From Acidimicrobiales bacterium (GTDB taxonomy: Bacteria > Actinomycetota > Acidimicrobiia > Acidimicrobiales > SZUA-35), in assembly GCA_020630065.1 (NCBI GenBank), contig JAHDCC010000010.1, positions 21,494 through 72,791 on the forward strand: 51,298 bases of DNA, written 5' to 3'. Numbering within the stretch: position 1 is the stretch's first letter; each line of letters begins with the position of its first letter. A model generated the notes under the pieces. The model was not told the DNA's origin. It was given only the letters and a program-made list of their open reading frames with translations, and did no database searches. A program made the translations under genes and the position numbers. Below are positions 32,552 to 41,665 of this stretch, piece by piece.

Positions 32552-33406
32552 ATGTTGTTGAACAGAATTCGCACTGTCACCGAACTACGTTCGGAACTAG
32601 ACGCGCACCGCACCAACGGATCGACCATCGGGTTTGTGCCCACAATGGGGTTTCTGCACGAGGGACACGGCTCGTTACTGCGGCGCGCTCGCGAAGAAAG
32701 CGATGTAGTCGTACTGTCTATCTTCGTTAACCCGCTTCAGTTCAACGACGAGACAGACTACGAGGTCTACCCAAACGACGACGCGCTAGATGACAGGATC
32801 GCAGCTAAATATGGCGTCGATATTGTCTTTAACCCCTCGGTGGCAGAGATGTACCCAGACGGCACTCCAAAGACGTCGGTCCGGGTTTCTGACGTAACCG
32901 AAGTTCTTGAAGGCAAATACCGGCCTGGCCACTTTGACGGGGTGACACTCGTAGTGAACAAATTGCTGCATATGGTCGAGCCGACACGGGCATACTTTGG
33001 CGAAAAGGACTATCAACAGTTAGCGGTGGTCCGTCAAATGGTGGCCGATTTGTCGATGCGATCTGAAATTGTTGGTTGTCCAATTGTCCGTGATGAAGAC
33101 GGATTGGCATTATCAAGCCGTAATTCGCTTCTCTCTGCCGACCAACGGCGCCGAGCGTTGTCTCTTTCGAATGCGTTACAGGTCGGTCAACACCAGTTTT
33201 TGGCTGGGGTAACCGACCCGGAGATGCTGGTTTCCGCTGTACGAGAGGTCCTAGAGTCGGAATCCGATGTCAAAGTTGACTATGTGGCTGCGGTCGATTG
33301 TGACACGTTACGCCCCCCGAACGTTCTCTCGGTTCCGTTCCAGCTTCTAGTAGCAGCTACAGTCGATAACGTTCGCCTGATCGATAATTGCCGGGTAGAA
33401 GGCTAG
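32552..33406 (+). CDS. panC: Pantothenate synthetase
   Basis: 284 residues. It joins pantoate and beta-alanine with ATP. Marks are VPTMGFLHEGHGSLL with the HxGH nucleotide site, SIFVNPLQFN, RPGHFDGVTLVVNKLL, FGEKDYQQL and the KMSKS-like SSRNSLL. AAGGA stands before the ATG. panB begins 2 bases after its stop, so the pair is an operon for pantothenate, the precursor of coenzyme A. panD is not in the window. Confidence 0.97.
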   Translation: MLLNRIRTVTELRSELDAHRTNGSTIGFVPTMGFLHEGHGSLLRRAREESDVVVLSIFVNPLQFNDETDYEVYPNDDALDDRIAAKYGVDIVFNPSVAEMYPDGTPKTSVRVSDVTEVLEGKYRPGHFDGVTLVVNKLLHMVEPTRAYFGEKDYQQLAVVRQMVADLSMRSEIVGCPIVRDEDGLALSSRNSLLSADQRRRALSLSNALQVGQHQFLAGVTDPEMLVSAVREVLESESDVKVDYVAAVDCDTLRPPNVLSVPFQLLVAATVDNVRLIDNCRVEG

Positions 33407-33408
33407 AT

Positions 33409-34251
33409 ATGTCAACAAAACAGACCGTTACTGCGATCCAAGCTTCGAAAGTTCGACACGGCTCGAAACCCCTAGCTATGGTTACCGCCTACGATGCACC
33501 CACCGCTCGAATCGTCGACGCTGCTGGGGTTGACATGGTTCTCGTCGGCGACACTCTCGCCATGGTAGTTCTGGGCTACGAAGACACACGAACCGTCACA
33601 GTAGAGCAGATGGCTCACCATATTGGAGCCGTCGCTCGAACTAAACCCAACGCGTTAATCATTGGCGACATGCCATGGATGAGCTACCATCTCTCCGCTC
33701 TCGAAGCGGTCGACAACGCGGCCACACTTGTTCGAGCGGGCGCCGAAGTGGTGAAGCTGGAAGGCGGCCGGAATCGGATTCCCGTTATACAGGCCATCCT
33801 GGACGCTGAAATCCCAGTTATGGGCCACCTTGGCCTAACCCCGCAATCCAGTCTCAAAATGGGAGGATTTCGGGTACAGGCCAAAACAGCCGAGTTGGCT
33901 CGTGATCTTATTCAACAAGCTAAAGAACTCGAGGCAGTCGGCTGCTGTTCTATTGTTCTTGAAGGTATTCCCTCCATCGTCGGCCGCCAAATAACCGAGG
34001 CTATTTCGATTCCCACGATCGGGATCGGGGCCGGAGCCGACACCGACGGACAAGTTCTGGTTTTTCATGATCTAGTTGGGCTCGAAACCGAACGTCTACC
34101 CAAATTCGTGCGCCGTTACGGCAACAGTTTCGACTCTCAAGTAGAAGCGGTGCAAGGTTTTGTCCAGGATGTGCGGTCAGCCGACTACCCAACGGATGAC
34201 GAAAGCTACTCAGGCCCGAAAGGCCTGACAGAACAACTAGACCAACCGTAA
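33409..34251 (+). CDS. panB: 3-methyl-2-oxobutanoate hydroxymethyltransferase
   Basis: 280 residues from the ATG at 33409, with AGAAGG upstream; an in-frame TTG at 33388 would overlap panC and is not needed. TIM-barrel marks: MVTAYDAPTARIVDAAG, VLVGDTLAMVVLGYEDT (metal Asp), VKLEGG, PVMGHLGLTPQS, the catalytic Glu in SIVLEGIPSIV, and TIGIGAGADTDGQVLVFHD. It makes ketopantoate from 2-oxoisovalerate and methylene-tetrahydrofolate. The ~30-residue C-terminal tail is ordinary for actinobacterial forms. Confidence 0.97.
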   Translation: MSTKQTVTAIQASKVRHGSKPLAMVTAYDAPTARIVDAAGVDMVLVGDTLAMVVLGYEDTRTVTVEQMAHHIGAVARTKPNALIIGDMPWMSYHLSALEAVDNAATLVRAGAEVVKLEGGRNRIPVIQAILDAEIPVMGHLGLTPQSSLKMGGFRVQAKTAELARDLIQQAKELEAVGCCSIVLEGIPSIVGRQITEAISIPTIGIGAGADTDGQVLVFHDLVGLETERLPKFVRRYGNSFDSQVEAVQGFVQDVRSADYPTDDESYSGPKGLTEQLDQP

Positions 34252-34283
34252 CTTTGGGTTCGATAGACGCTAGGTTCTGAGTT

Positions 34284-35696
34284 GTGCCTAAATTTGTGTT
34301 GCGTGGTCCAAAAGAGTTCGAAACAGGGTTCGCTCGGATTCGTAGAGAGCTTGATATTAAGACAGAATTTCCGGCTTCGGTACTAGATGAAGCCGACACT
34401 GCTCAGATAGGTCCCCAAGAGCGATACGACGCTCGAGACCTTGAATTGTTGGCTATCGATCCTCCCGGGTCGACCGACCTCGATCAAGCGTTCGCGGCGA
34501 CCACCGACGGTGATGGCTACACCATGAATTACGCGATCGCCGACGTCGGTACGTTTGTGACCCCTGGTGGCGCTATCGATATCGAAGCCCGTGAACGGGG
34601 CGCAACGATGTATAGCCCCGATGGCCGTTCACCCCTACACCCCACCGTTCTAAGTGAGGATCGGGCCAGTTTACTTCCCGGTTTGGATCGGCCCGCCCTG
34701 CTGTGGACGTTCCATCTCGACTCCTCCGGTGAGCCCACTCGCACCGAATTTCGTCGCGCTATGGTGCGGATCAGCGAAGCTATTTCGTACTCCGAAGCGC
34801 AGAGACGAATCGACAGCCCTGACTGTGTTGAATCACTTCGGTTACTAAAAGTGATCGGCCTGCTCCGCCAAGAACGAGAAGCGGTACGTGGCGGCATCAG
34901 CCTGAACTTACCGGCGCAAGAAATCACCCGGACCGACCAATCCTATGACCTGACGTTCGATACGAGTCTCCCAGTTGAAGGCTGGAACGCTCAGATGAGC
35001 CTGTTGACCGGTATTACTGCAGGTCAGATCATGGTCGATGCTAATGTTGGGCTTCTCCGCACTCTGCCTCCAGCGCAACAACAGAATATTGAACGGCTTC
35101 GTTTGACCGCTGAGGCGTTGGGTATCCATTGGGCAACCGACGTCACCTATCCTGATTTCATTCGTGGTCTACGTCCAAATGACCCCGCATGTAACGCGTT
35201 GATGGTTCAGGCTACCCGCACCTTTCGAGGCGCCGGCTACGAGGGGTTTGTCGGCGCTATCCCAGAACAACCTAAGCACGGCGCAATCAATTCGCTCTAC
35301 TCCCATGTGACAGCTCCGTTGAGACGGCTAGTTGACCGCTTTTCAAATGAGATCCTCCTCGCGATTTTTGCCGGAACTGAACCCCCAAGCTGGGCGGTAG
35401 AGGCCCTCGACGAATTACCGTCTCATATGGGCAAAGCCAAACAACGCGAGTCTGCGTTGGATCGCCGGATGCTCGACTTCGCCGAGGCTCTTGTCCTCGA
35501 ACACAGAATCGGCGAAAAGTTCGACGGTGTTGTGGTCAACTTAGGTGACCGAGGAGCAAAAGCTACCGTCCAAATCAAGGACCCGGCCATTGTGGCCAGC
35601 ATCGCTGGCGAGGGCCGAACGCTCGCAGAAAACGTCGCCCTTCGGCTTAGTTCGGTCAACGTCGACGAAGCCAAAGTAGCGTTCGAAGCTCTGTGA
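34284..35696 (+). CDS. RNase II/R-type exoribonuclease (RNB domain only)
   Basis: 470 residues from a GTG at 34284. The RNB domain starts with DPPGSTDLDQAFAAT, where the Asp cluster binds the two metals, then IADVGTFV, ERGATMYSPDGRSPLHP, SEDRASLLPG, and near the end YSHVTAPLRRLVDRF. It cuts single-stranded RNA 3' to 5'. It is shorter than RNase R/II (about 650-800 residues): cold-shock and S1 domains are not recognisable, though the last ~60 residues (GVVVNLGDRGAKATVQI) may be a degenerate OB fold. This compact form is common in Actinobacteria. Confidence 0.9.
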   Translation: MPKFVLRGPKEFETGFARIRRELDIKTEFPASVLDEADTAQIGPQERYDARDLELLAIDPPGSTDLDQAFAATTDGDGYTMNYAIADVGTFVTPGGAIDIEARERGATMYSPDGRSPLHPTVLSEDRASLLPGLDRPALLWTFHLDSSGEPTRTEFRRAMVRISEAISYSEAQRRIDSPDCVESLRLLKVIGLLRQEREAVRGGISLNLPAQEITRTDQSYDLTFDTSLPVEGWNAQMSLLTGITAGQIMVDANVGLLRTLPPAQQQNIERLRLTAEALGIHWATDVTYPDFIRGLRPNDPACNALMVQATRTFRGAGYEGFVGAIPEQPKHGAINSLYSHVTAPLRRLVDRFSNEILLAIFAGTEPPSWAVEALDELPSHMGKAKQRESALDRRMLDFAEALVLEHRIGEKFDGVVVNLGDRGAKATVQIKDPAIVASIAGEGRTLAENVALRLSSVNVDEAKVAFEAL

Positions 35697-35803
35697 CCAG
35701 TGGGTCTCCAACGACCACTAAACTCGTTGAGCCGGTAGCCTGAGAGCAAACGGCGAAGATGATCTGCAGGCACCCAGATATACGCTCCTGCGAAGGGATT
35801 CTC

Positions 35804-36325
35804 ATGAAATCAACAAAACTTGCGGCCGCGTTACTTGTGGCGCTTTCGTTATTCGTTACGGCTTGTGGCAGTGCGTCGGAGACAACAACCGATGACACTT
35901 CAGCCGCGTCATCTAGCGAAGCATCTGAAACATCCGAGGCAGTCGAAGCAGCGCCAGACGATGCAGCTGAACCGGCATCAGACGAAAATACCGAAGCCAC
36001 TGGAGACGAATTTCCAGAAATTACTCGGGTGGAAGCTCTGGCAGACTCCGACGGCAAGTGGACCATCAAAGTAACGGTCAGCTCACCGTACGACTCCCCT
36101 GAGCAGTATGCCGACGCCTGGCGAGTGTTAGACGAAGACGGTAATGAGCTAGGGATTCGAGAACTTGCACATGATCACGCGAGCGAACAACCGTTTACTC
36201 GTGAGCTTGAAGGGGTTGAGATCCCTGAAGGTGTCAAGAAAATAACGGTGGAAGGTCGCGACTCGGTTAACGGCTGGGGAGGACAAACCTTCCTCTACGC
36301 TCTTCCTGAAGGAAGCTCGTACTAG
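35804..36325 (+). CDS. Lipoprotein with acidic linker and beta-sandwich-like domain
   Basis: 173 residues from the ATG at 35804 (GAAGGGA upstream). Lipobox TACG gives lipidated Cys21. A ~45-residue Ala/Glu/Asp/Ser/Thr linker follows (about 22-70), then a ~100-residue domain with alternating strand-like segments (WTIKVTVSSPY, AWRVLDEDGNELGIRELAHDH, KKITVEGRDSVNGWGG) that looks like a small Ig-like sandwich. No family name is certain. Located on the outer face of the membrane. It converges on the next lipoprotein gene, 24 bases apart. Confidence 0.75.
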   Translation: MKSTKLAAALLVALSLFVTACGSASETTTDDTSAASSSEASETSEAVEAAPDDAAEPASDENTEATGDEFPEITRVEALADSDGKWTIKVTVSSPYDSPEQYADAWRVLDEDGNELGIRELAHDHASEQPFTRELEGVEIPEGVKKITVEGRDSVNGWGGQTFLYALPEGSSY

Positions 36326-36344
36326 GTCAGGACTAAAGTGTTGC

Positions 36345-36369
36345 CTCGACTATTGGCGAGGTAGTCGAG
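36345..36369. terminator. Hairpin between convergent lipoprotein genes
   Basis: CTCGACTA (36345-36352) pairs perfectly with TAGTCGAG (36362-36369) around a 9-base loop. It covers the stop codon of the minus-strand gene and lies 20 bases after the plus-strand stop. It has no T-tract on either side, so it is only a possible two-way terminator. Confidence 0.35.
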
Positions 36370-36892
36370 CGACTTCAAGGTCGAACTGGATGCGTTCGAT
36401 ATCGTCCACCGTGAACGTGACGTCATAAACTTGATTGTTGTTATTGACGGCGCACACCATCTGCTTGCTGGCGTTTAAGATCTTTGCTTGATCGCCGCAT
36501 TCGAGGTCGGATTCGAGAAGTTGCGAGCCGGTCGCCCCGTTAAGGTCAGCGACGGCTCGACTCTCGAAACCGTCTAACGCCTCAGCTCTAACCACATTCT
36601 CCGTCGCTAAGTCGATACGGCCAGCCTGATTGATCGTCGCTTCGATGCGCACCGTCTGGTCGTCCGATGTGGTCGCCATACAGAGGAAACTTGAATTGAC
36701 TGCAGGCGAGTTAACCTCAGGGCATCGAGCCACAAGGTCACCCAAATCAAGCTCGTCGGCGAGTTTACTATTGATGGTTTCTTCCGCTACTTGACGTGTA
36801 GAGCGGGCCTCGATGGCAGGGTCAGAACATGCTGCCAGTGCTGCGATCGGAATAAGCGCCAATAGGAGCATCTGGGATCTAGAAACCGTCAT
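36350..36892 (-). CDS. Lipoprotein with two DUF4333-like domains
   Basis: 180 residues. Signal peptide with lipobox LAAC (lipidated Cys22). Two repeats of a Cys-paired domain: DLVARCPEVNSPAVNSSFLC followed by a beta stretch (VRIEATINQAGRIDL), and DLECGDQAKILNASKQMVC followed by VYDVTFTVDDIERIQFDL. Each has one Cys before and one after the loop, as in DUF4333 domains of actinobacterial lipoproteins. Its start overlaps the Ppx/GppA stop by 4 bases (ATGA), so the two are coupled. Confidence 0.72.
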   Translation of the reverse strand: MTVSRSQMLLLALIPIAALAACSDPAIEARSTRQVAEETINSKLADELDLGDLVARCPEVNSPAVNSSFLCMATTSDDQTVRIEATINQAGRIDLATENVVRAEALDGFESRAVADLNGATGSQLLESDLECGDQAKILNASKQMVCAVNNNNQVYDVTFTVDDIERIQFDLEVARLPRQ

Positions 36893-38436
36893 TGGTTTAC
36901 CGTGTCGATAATTTCGATTTCGAGGCCTAACGCTTCTTGCAGCAAGGTCGACCGTTCCGACGCGGCGTAGACTTCCAGAGAAATATCGGCTGAGCCGGCG
37001 GTGACTGGTTCGATCTTGAGCTGTGAATGTTCGGCGTCGTGGTTAACACGCATCGAAGAAACCAGCGAATTGTGTCGGCGGTTCAACCCGATCGCTATGC
37101 GAAGGATTCCGGCGAGAACGCTAACTCGATGTTTGTCTTTTTCGTTCAGTTGAGCGAAAGGAACATGTTTAGGGGCAGGGTGGCTTCGACGGTGATACCG
37201 GGCGATCAGGGCAGTCAGCTCTATTTCGTGGTCGGTGAAGCCCGTGAGCGTGTCGGTATTTCGGATGATGTAGTACGTGTGTTTGTGGTGACCGGCGTGA
37301 GAAATCACCAAGCCAACATTGTGAACCAGACCGGCGATTTCTAACAGTTCCCGATCATGTTCGTCCAGCTTGTGCAGGGCCGACGTTCGGTCGAACAACA
37401 TACATGCAAGCTCGGTGGTTTTCACTGCGCTTTCAGCATCGCTGTCGAGGCTCAACGCTAAGCGTCGGGCGTTCGATCGCCGTAGGTCCTTAAGGTGTTC
37501 GTCTCCCACGTCTCGCCCGATGCGGTCGTAGAGAACCCCCTCACGAAGAGCGTATTCAGAGATGGTCAGTTGGTCTAACCCAAACCCAGTGAAGATTTCC
37601 TCTAATAAAAGGGCTCCGGCCACGATGATGTCGACTCGCCGCTCGTCGAGACCGGCGATTCGAATACGCTTCGAAGCCGGGGTCGCCACTAACTGCTCGA
37701 CTGCCTTTTTCAAGTCTTTCCGACCGATGACATAGCCGTTGAAGTTTCTTGGATCGTCTCCCTTGGAAGCGGCAATAATCGAAGCTATCGTCTCGGCTGT
37801 TCCGGAACTGCCGATGCCGATCTCTGGCTGATGCCCACCTAAGTCGTGGAACACATCGGCGAGCAGATTCCGAATATGGTTTCGGCATTTCTTCACCGAC
37901 TTTGGAGTTGCTTCACCGCTCGGAAAAAATTTGTCAGTCAGGCGAATGGCGCCAACTTTGACGCTTTTGACTTCGACCGGGACACTCCCCTGGCCGATAA
38001 TAAATTCTGTGCTGCCACCACCGATGTCAACCACTAGGTGTCGCTGACTGAAGACGGGAAGGGCCTGAAGGACTCCTAAGTGAATTAGTCGAGCTTCCTC
38101 TGGGCCTGAAATTACTTCAACGTCGATACCGACCTCTTCAGCGACTCGGTTCACGAACTCTTTACCGTTAGTCGATTCACGAACTGCACTGGTTGCCACC
38201 GCCGAAATTTGGGCGTCGTAGCTGCGTGAAACTTTGGCCATCCTGGCTATTGCCGCTACCGACCGGTCGATGGCGGCCGGGGTAAGTTCATGCGATTTCT
38301 GGGCGCCCTCGCCCAGACGAACCATTTCTTTTTCGGACGTCACAATGTCGAAACCAGAATCTTCTGCTCTAGTTCGGGCGACTACAAGATGCATCGAAGT
38401 TGTGCCAATATCGATAGCCGCTTGATACATATCCAC
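36889..38436 (-). CDS. Ppx/GppA phosphatase family protein with HD-like C-terminal domain
   Basis: 515 residues. Actin-like ATPase fold: AAIDIGTTSMHLVVA (phosphate-1), catalytic Glu region ISGPEEARLIHLGVL, DIGGGSTEFIIG (phosphate-2), GAIRLTDKFF, GIGSSGTAETIASI. The C-terminal ~200 residues form an HD-like helical domain (HNVGLVISHAGHHKHTYYII) like E. coli Ppx/GppA. It should hydrolyse polyphosphate or pppGpp. The length favours the two-domain form over the ~300-residue actinobacterial Ppx1. The lipoprotein gene is coupled at the 3' end. Confidence 0.92.
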   Translation of the reverse strand: MDMYQAAIDIGTTSMHLVVARTRAEDSGFDIVTSEKEMVRLGEGAQKSHELTPAAIDRSVAAIARMAKVSRSYDAQISAVATSAVRESTNGKEFVNRVAEEVGIDVEVISGPEEARLIHLGVLQALPVFSQRHLVVDIGGGSTEFIIGQGSVPVEVKSVKVGAIRLTDKFFPSGEATPKSVKKCRNHIRNLLADVFHDLGGHQPEIGIGSSGTAETIASIIAASKGDDPRNFNGYVIGRKDLKKAVEQLVATPASKRIRIAGLDERRVDIIVAGALLLEEIFTGFGLDQLTISEYALREGVLYDRIGRDVGDEHLKDLRRSNARRLALSLDSDAESAVKTTELACMLFDRTSALHKLDEHDRELLEIAGLVHNVGLVISHAGHHKHTYYIIRNTDTLTGFTDHEIELTALIARYHRRSHPAPKHVPFAQLNEKDKHRVSVLAGILRIAIGLNRRHNSLVSSMRVNHDAEHSQLKIEPVTAGSADISLEVYAASERSTLLQEALGLEIEIIDTVNQ

Positions 38437-38682
38437 TCGTCGGTTCTACCTTTGCCTAGGGGTCGCCACCCGTTGATTTACGGGGCTGTCTTCTGATCAT
38501 AGTCCAGGCCGCTTAGCTGCCCCTACCTGACAGAGTTCTTACGCTGCACAAACACATCGTCTGCTTCACTCCTACATTCCGAGGAGTAAGAGTCAGAGCC
38601 ATGCACAATCGGCTATTAGATATCTGCGACATTGTTTAGGCAACCGTTCCATAAATCTACCTTTTTGGCCTAGGTTGGTACT

Positions 38683-39600
38683 GTGCACTTGGGAAATTTC
38701 TGCCGATCGTTTCCAGTCATACGACACGTGTTACCAGCGGTGCTGCTCGTTGGGTTGCTCCTTACGCCCGAGCGGGCCTTGGCTCACACTGAAGACACTA
38801 GTCTCGACGGTTCCTCATCGACTCGCACTGGCTTGTCGACCCCGCCGGTATCGCTGTCTGAGATCGAAGCGGGTCAGACCTGCCAAGAGATGACAGATTC
38901 GCTGGTTAGGCTCTACGACGGATATTTCAACCGGAAAGCGACCCCTTCCGAGTTTGACGCCATCGTCGAAAAATATCGCTCAGGGATCGGGCTCAAACAG
39001 TTATCACAAGAACTGCTCGAGTCGTCCGAGTTTGCGACCGACAATGGCAAACTTTCGGACTCCGAATTTATCGACCTCGTCTTCGACAATACCGTTCAGC
39101 GCGAACCCAGCGACGCGGAGCAGACACAATGGGAACAGTCGCTGCCAACCGACGGGCAACGAGCCTTGATGATGATTGCGTTCACAGAATCCGAGGAGTT
39201 TGTGCAACGCACACAGACCGCTCGACCTTTAGCCGGCTACAGCCGCTGGTATCCAAACGGACTACATTGGTACTGTGGTCGGGGCAGCGACCGGTTTCCG
39301 ATCCAGCCCCTAACCGGTCAGAAAGTATCGTCGGACTTCATCTTCGTTAATTCTGGTGTCCAACCCAGCATGACCGAGTTGTGGGTGCTCGAAGCTAACT
39401 TCAACCGCAACGTACAGATGACGTCGGGGGCGATACCGCCGGATTTCACCGACTTCAATTGGGATGGCCTGTTCAGCGGCGATGGGAACTACGGCGAGAA
39501 TCTTGATGTGAAGGCTAGCGACAGCACCCGATGGATCGTTGTGTTCTATCCGACTTCGATTGGCGACAAACGTTCGGGCTGGGAACTGGAACCAACCTAA
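38683..39600 (+). CDS. Secreted protein with two DUF4214 repeats
   Basis: 305 residues from a GTG at 38683. A signal peptide (RHVLPAVLLVGLLLTPERALA) is followed by two DUF4214 units: SLVRLYDGYFNRKATPSEFD to LLESSEF, and FIDLVFDNTVQREPSDAEQT to AFTESEEF. Each has the Arg-x-Pro/Ala-x-x-x-E core and Ser-x-Glu-Phe end of that family. The last ~110 residues (after YCGRGS) are a beta-rich domain I cannot name. DUF4214 occurs in secreted, often surface-associated proteins, and its role is unproven. It converges on the TetR gene, four bases apart. Confidence 0.78.
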   Translation: MHLGNFCRSFPVIRHVLPAVLLVGLLLTPERALAHTEDTSLDGSSSTRTGLSTPPVSLSEIEAGQTCQEMTDSLVRLYDGYFNRKATPSEFDAIVEKYRSGIGLKQLSQELLESSEFATDNGKLSDSEFIDLVFDNTVQREPSDAEQTQWEQSLPTDGQRALMMIAFTESEEFVQRTQTARPLAGYSRWYPNGLHWYCGRGSDRFPIQPLTGQKVSSDFIFVNSGVQPSMTELWVLEANFNRNVQMTSGAIPPDFTDFNWDGLFSGDGNYGENLDVKASDSTRWIVVFYPTSIGDKRSGWELEPT

Positions 39601-39604
39601 CTAA

Positions 39605-40240
39605 CTAATCGGTCTCGGCTGCGGGTTCGGTCGTTTTGTCCTGCAACAACGCGGCCAGGAATGCCGACCCACCAGACAGTGACGCGTAGATACCGTCGGT
39701 TCGGTGAGAGTCCATCTCTAATCTGCTCATTATTTCTAGCCCTAGGAATAATGCCGACACGGCGTGAGCGAGATCATCGGTCGGAACCAACGGGGCGAAC
39801 GCGGTTTGGGAGAAGCTTCGTCGAAGTGCCCCCGCTACCAAATCGTCCCATGGTTTAAGAATTTCGACGATCCTGGGGCCAAAGTCGCTGGTCGCTGACC
39901 AACCGGCCACAATAGCGGTCACGGCGGAAAAGTCAGAGTTGTCAAGGTCCGTTCGCATTTCGACTGCGACCTTAACCAAACCAGGCAGATCTTGTACTTG
40001 ATCCAACTGGGGGCGGAATCGCTCTATCCGGCGTTCGTTTGCCCGCTCCAGCGCGGCGAGTAACAGCTCGTCAATCGAACCAAAATGGTAGAAAACGAGG
40101 GCCTGATTAAACCCTCCAGTTCGGGCGATAACCCGCGCACTTGTGCCCACCAGACCTTCGGTTCGGACCGTAGCAAGCGCAGCGTCGATAATGCGAGTTC
40201 TAGTATCTTCACCCGATTTGTTTACTTTACGTTCTCCCAT
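39605..40240 (-). CDS. TetR family transcriptional regulator
   Basis: About 211 residues from the ATG at 40240. The open frame reaches 40378, but the extra 46 residues match no family and contain the palindrome. HTH: TRTRIIDAALATVRTEGLVG, SARVIARTGGFNQALVFYHF, a good TetR recognition helix with YHFGS. The rest is the helical ligand-binding domain. The ligand is unknown. A 19-bp palindrome in the spacer toward the divergent zinc-ribbon gene is its probable operator. Confidence 0.88.
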   Translation of the reverse strand: MGERKVNKSGEDTRTRIIDAALATVRTEGLVGTSARVIARTGGFNQALVFYHFGSIDELLLAALERANERRIERFRPQLDQVQDLPGLVKVAVEMRTDLDNSDFSAVTAIVAGWSATSDFGPRIVEILKPWDDLVAGALRRSFSQTAFAPLVPTDDLAHAVSALFLGLEIMSRLEMDSHRTDGIYASLSGGSAFLAALLQDKTTEPAAETD

Positions 40241-40298
40241 TACCTCCATTTTGGCATGAACAGACCCCATAACGTCCATCGACGGGACTTTTCGTCTA

Positions 40299-40317
40299 GA
40301 AAGTTCTAGAAACTTTC
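40299..40317. promoter_or_regulatory. Palindromic operator between tetR-type gene and zinc-ribbon gene
   Basis: GAAAGTT (40299-40305), CTAGA, AACTTTC (40311-40317): perfect 7-bp arms, the length and symmetry of TetR-family operators. It lies ~59 bases before the TetR ATG and ~87 before the divergent gene, so one site could control both. Confidence 0.5.
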
Positions 40318-40403
40318 CTGAGCTATCTGGTTCTGCTGACCTATCGAAAATTCTGAGAATGTGCCGATTGATAGTCATATGTCGCGGACAAAGGTCTTCT
40401 AGA

Positions 40404-40733
40404 ATGGCAAGAATTAAGGCGCAGTGCCCTACATGTGGGGATATGATCCTTCACCAAAGTGAGCTTCAGCTACGAGTTTGTGTGGACAATGACCGAGCAG
40501 AATATCTTTTCAGATGCCCGGTATGTGACATGACCGTATCAAAAGGGTGCAGCGATCGGATCGTTGATCGGCTCATCGACGTGGGTGTTCCGCTAACGGA
40601 ATGGTCACTACCAGCTGAACTGTTTGAACGGCCTAGCGGGCCGCCGATATCGCATCGAGACCTCGTTCGTTTCCGGCTGACGCTCCAAGATGATGAAGCT
40701 TGGGCCGACGCGGTACGGCAGCTTCCTCAGTAA
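40404..40733 (+). CDS. Small zinc-ribbon protein
   Basis: 109 residues from the ATG at 40404. Two zinc-binding knuckles: KAQCPTCGDMIL (Cys8/Cys11) and YLFRCPVCDMTVSKGC (two more Cys), spaced ~30 residues, forming a zinc ribbon. The C-terminal half is helical (PLTEWSLPAELFE, then DLVRFRLTLQDDEAWADAVRQL). The proteins of this shape I recall are in Acidimicrobiia and other Actinobacteria, with no known function. It diverges from the TetR gene over the palindrome. Confidence 0.75.
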   Translation: MARIKAQCPTCGDMILHQSELQLRVCVDNDRAEYLFRCPVCDMTVSKGCSDRIVDRLIDVGVPLTEWSLPAELFERPSGPPISHRDLVRFRLTLQDDEAWADAVRQLPQ

Positions 40734-40807
40734 ACGTATGTAGACCAGAACCAGGTTTTGGGTCCACGTGCGATGTATGAGCTTCTTGTCGCCTCTACCC
40801 TAACTAT

Positions 40808-41665
40808 GTGGCGCTACATGCTCAATTGTCCTCAATAGATTCTGATCCCGCAGACATAGCGGAACGGCTTCGTTCCGCGGTGGAGGCCACAGGCCCGATG
40901 GTGGTTGCATTTTCGGGTGGCGTTGACTCCTCCCTTCTCGCGGTCGCCGCTCGAAAAATCCTGGGTAAAGACGGTGTTTTAGCGGTAACCGCCGACTCGG
41001 AATCCCTCGCAGACGGAGAACTCGAGCGTTGCGAACAGATTACTACTTCGTGGGATATTACATGGCAGGCGGTGTCGACCGACGAGCTATCTGATGACCG
41101 CTACGTATCCAATGACCGAGATCGCTGCTATTGGTGTAAGTCGGCGCTGATGGACCAACTTGAACCTATCGCCAGAGAACACGGGGGTGTAATCACGCTT
41201 GGGGTGAACCTTGACGATTTGGGCGATCATCGCCCCGGTCAACAAGCAGCCCAAGAACGGGGTGCTTGTTTCCCGATGGTTGACGCCAAACTCACAAAAC
41301 CAGATGTACGGGCTTTGGCCAAACACTGGGGGATTTCGACCTGGGATCGTCCAGCGATGCCTTGTCTGTCCAGCCGTCTCCCCTACGGGACACAGGTGAC
41401 GGTGTCGTTGTTGTCTAAGGTGGATCGGGCTGAAAGTGCGCTCAGAAAATTAGGTTTCGAAGACGTTCGTGTTCGCCACTATGGTGACACGGCCCGCATC
41501 GAACTGCCAGCCGATCAACTGGTGCACGCCGCCGAACAAGGCGACAACATCGTCCAGGCAGTCGAAAAAGTAGGCTACCGGTACATAACTCTGGATTTAG
41601 CAGGACTCCGATCAGGCAATCTAAATTCCAGCATCAACAATGAGAGTTCGGTCCACCGTGGGTGA
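40808..41665 (+). CDS. larE: LarE, ATP-dependent sulfur transferase of the nickel-pincer cofactor pathway
   Basis: 285 residues from a GTG at 40808. N-type ATP pyrophosphatase loop AFSGGVDSS (34-42). Sulfur is inserted into the P2CMN precursor. Cys186 in AMPCLSSRLPYG corresponds to the sacrificial Cys of Lactobacillus LarE. Cys107 and Cys110 in RCYWCKSAL are also present; this three-Cys pattern is the one I recall for LarE forms that hold a [4Fe-4S] cluster and act catalytically, so this one may not destroy its own Cys. larB starts 26 bases before its stop. Confidence 0.93.
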   Translation: MALHAQLSSIDSDPADIAERLRSAVEATGPMVVAFSGGVDSSLLAVAARKILGKDGVLAVTADSESLADGELERCEQITTSWDITWQAVSTDELSDDRYVSNDRDRCYWCKSALMDQLEPIAREHGGVITLGVNLDDLGDHRPGQQAAQERGACFPMVDAKLTKPDVRALAKHWGISTWDRPAMPCLSSRLPYGTQVTVSLLSKVDRAESALRKLGFEDVRVRHYGDTARIELPADQLVHAAEQGDNIVQAVEKVGYRYITLDLAGLRSGNLNSSINNESSVHRG

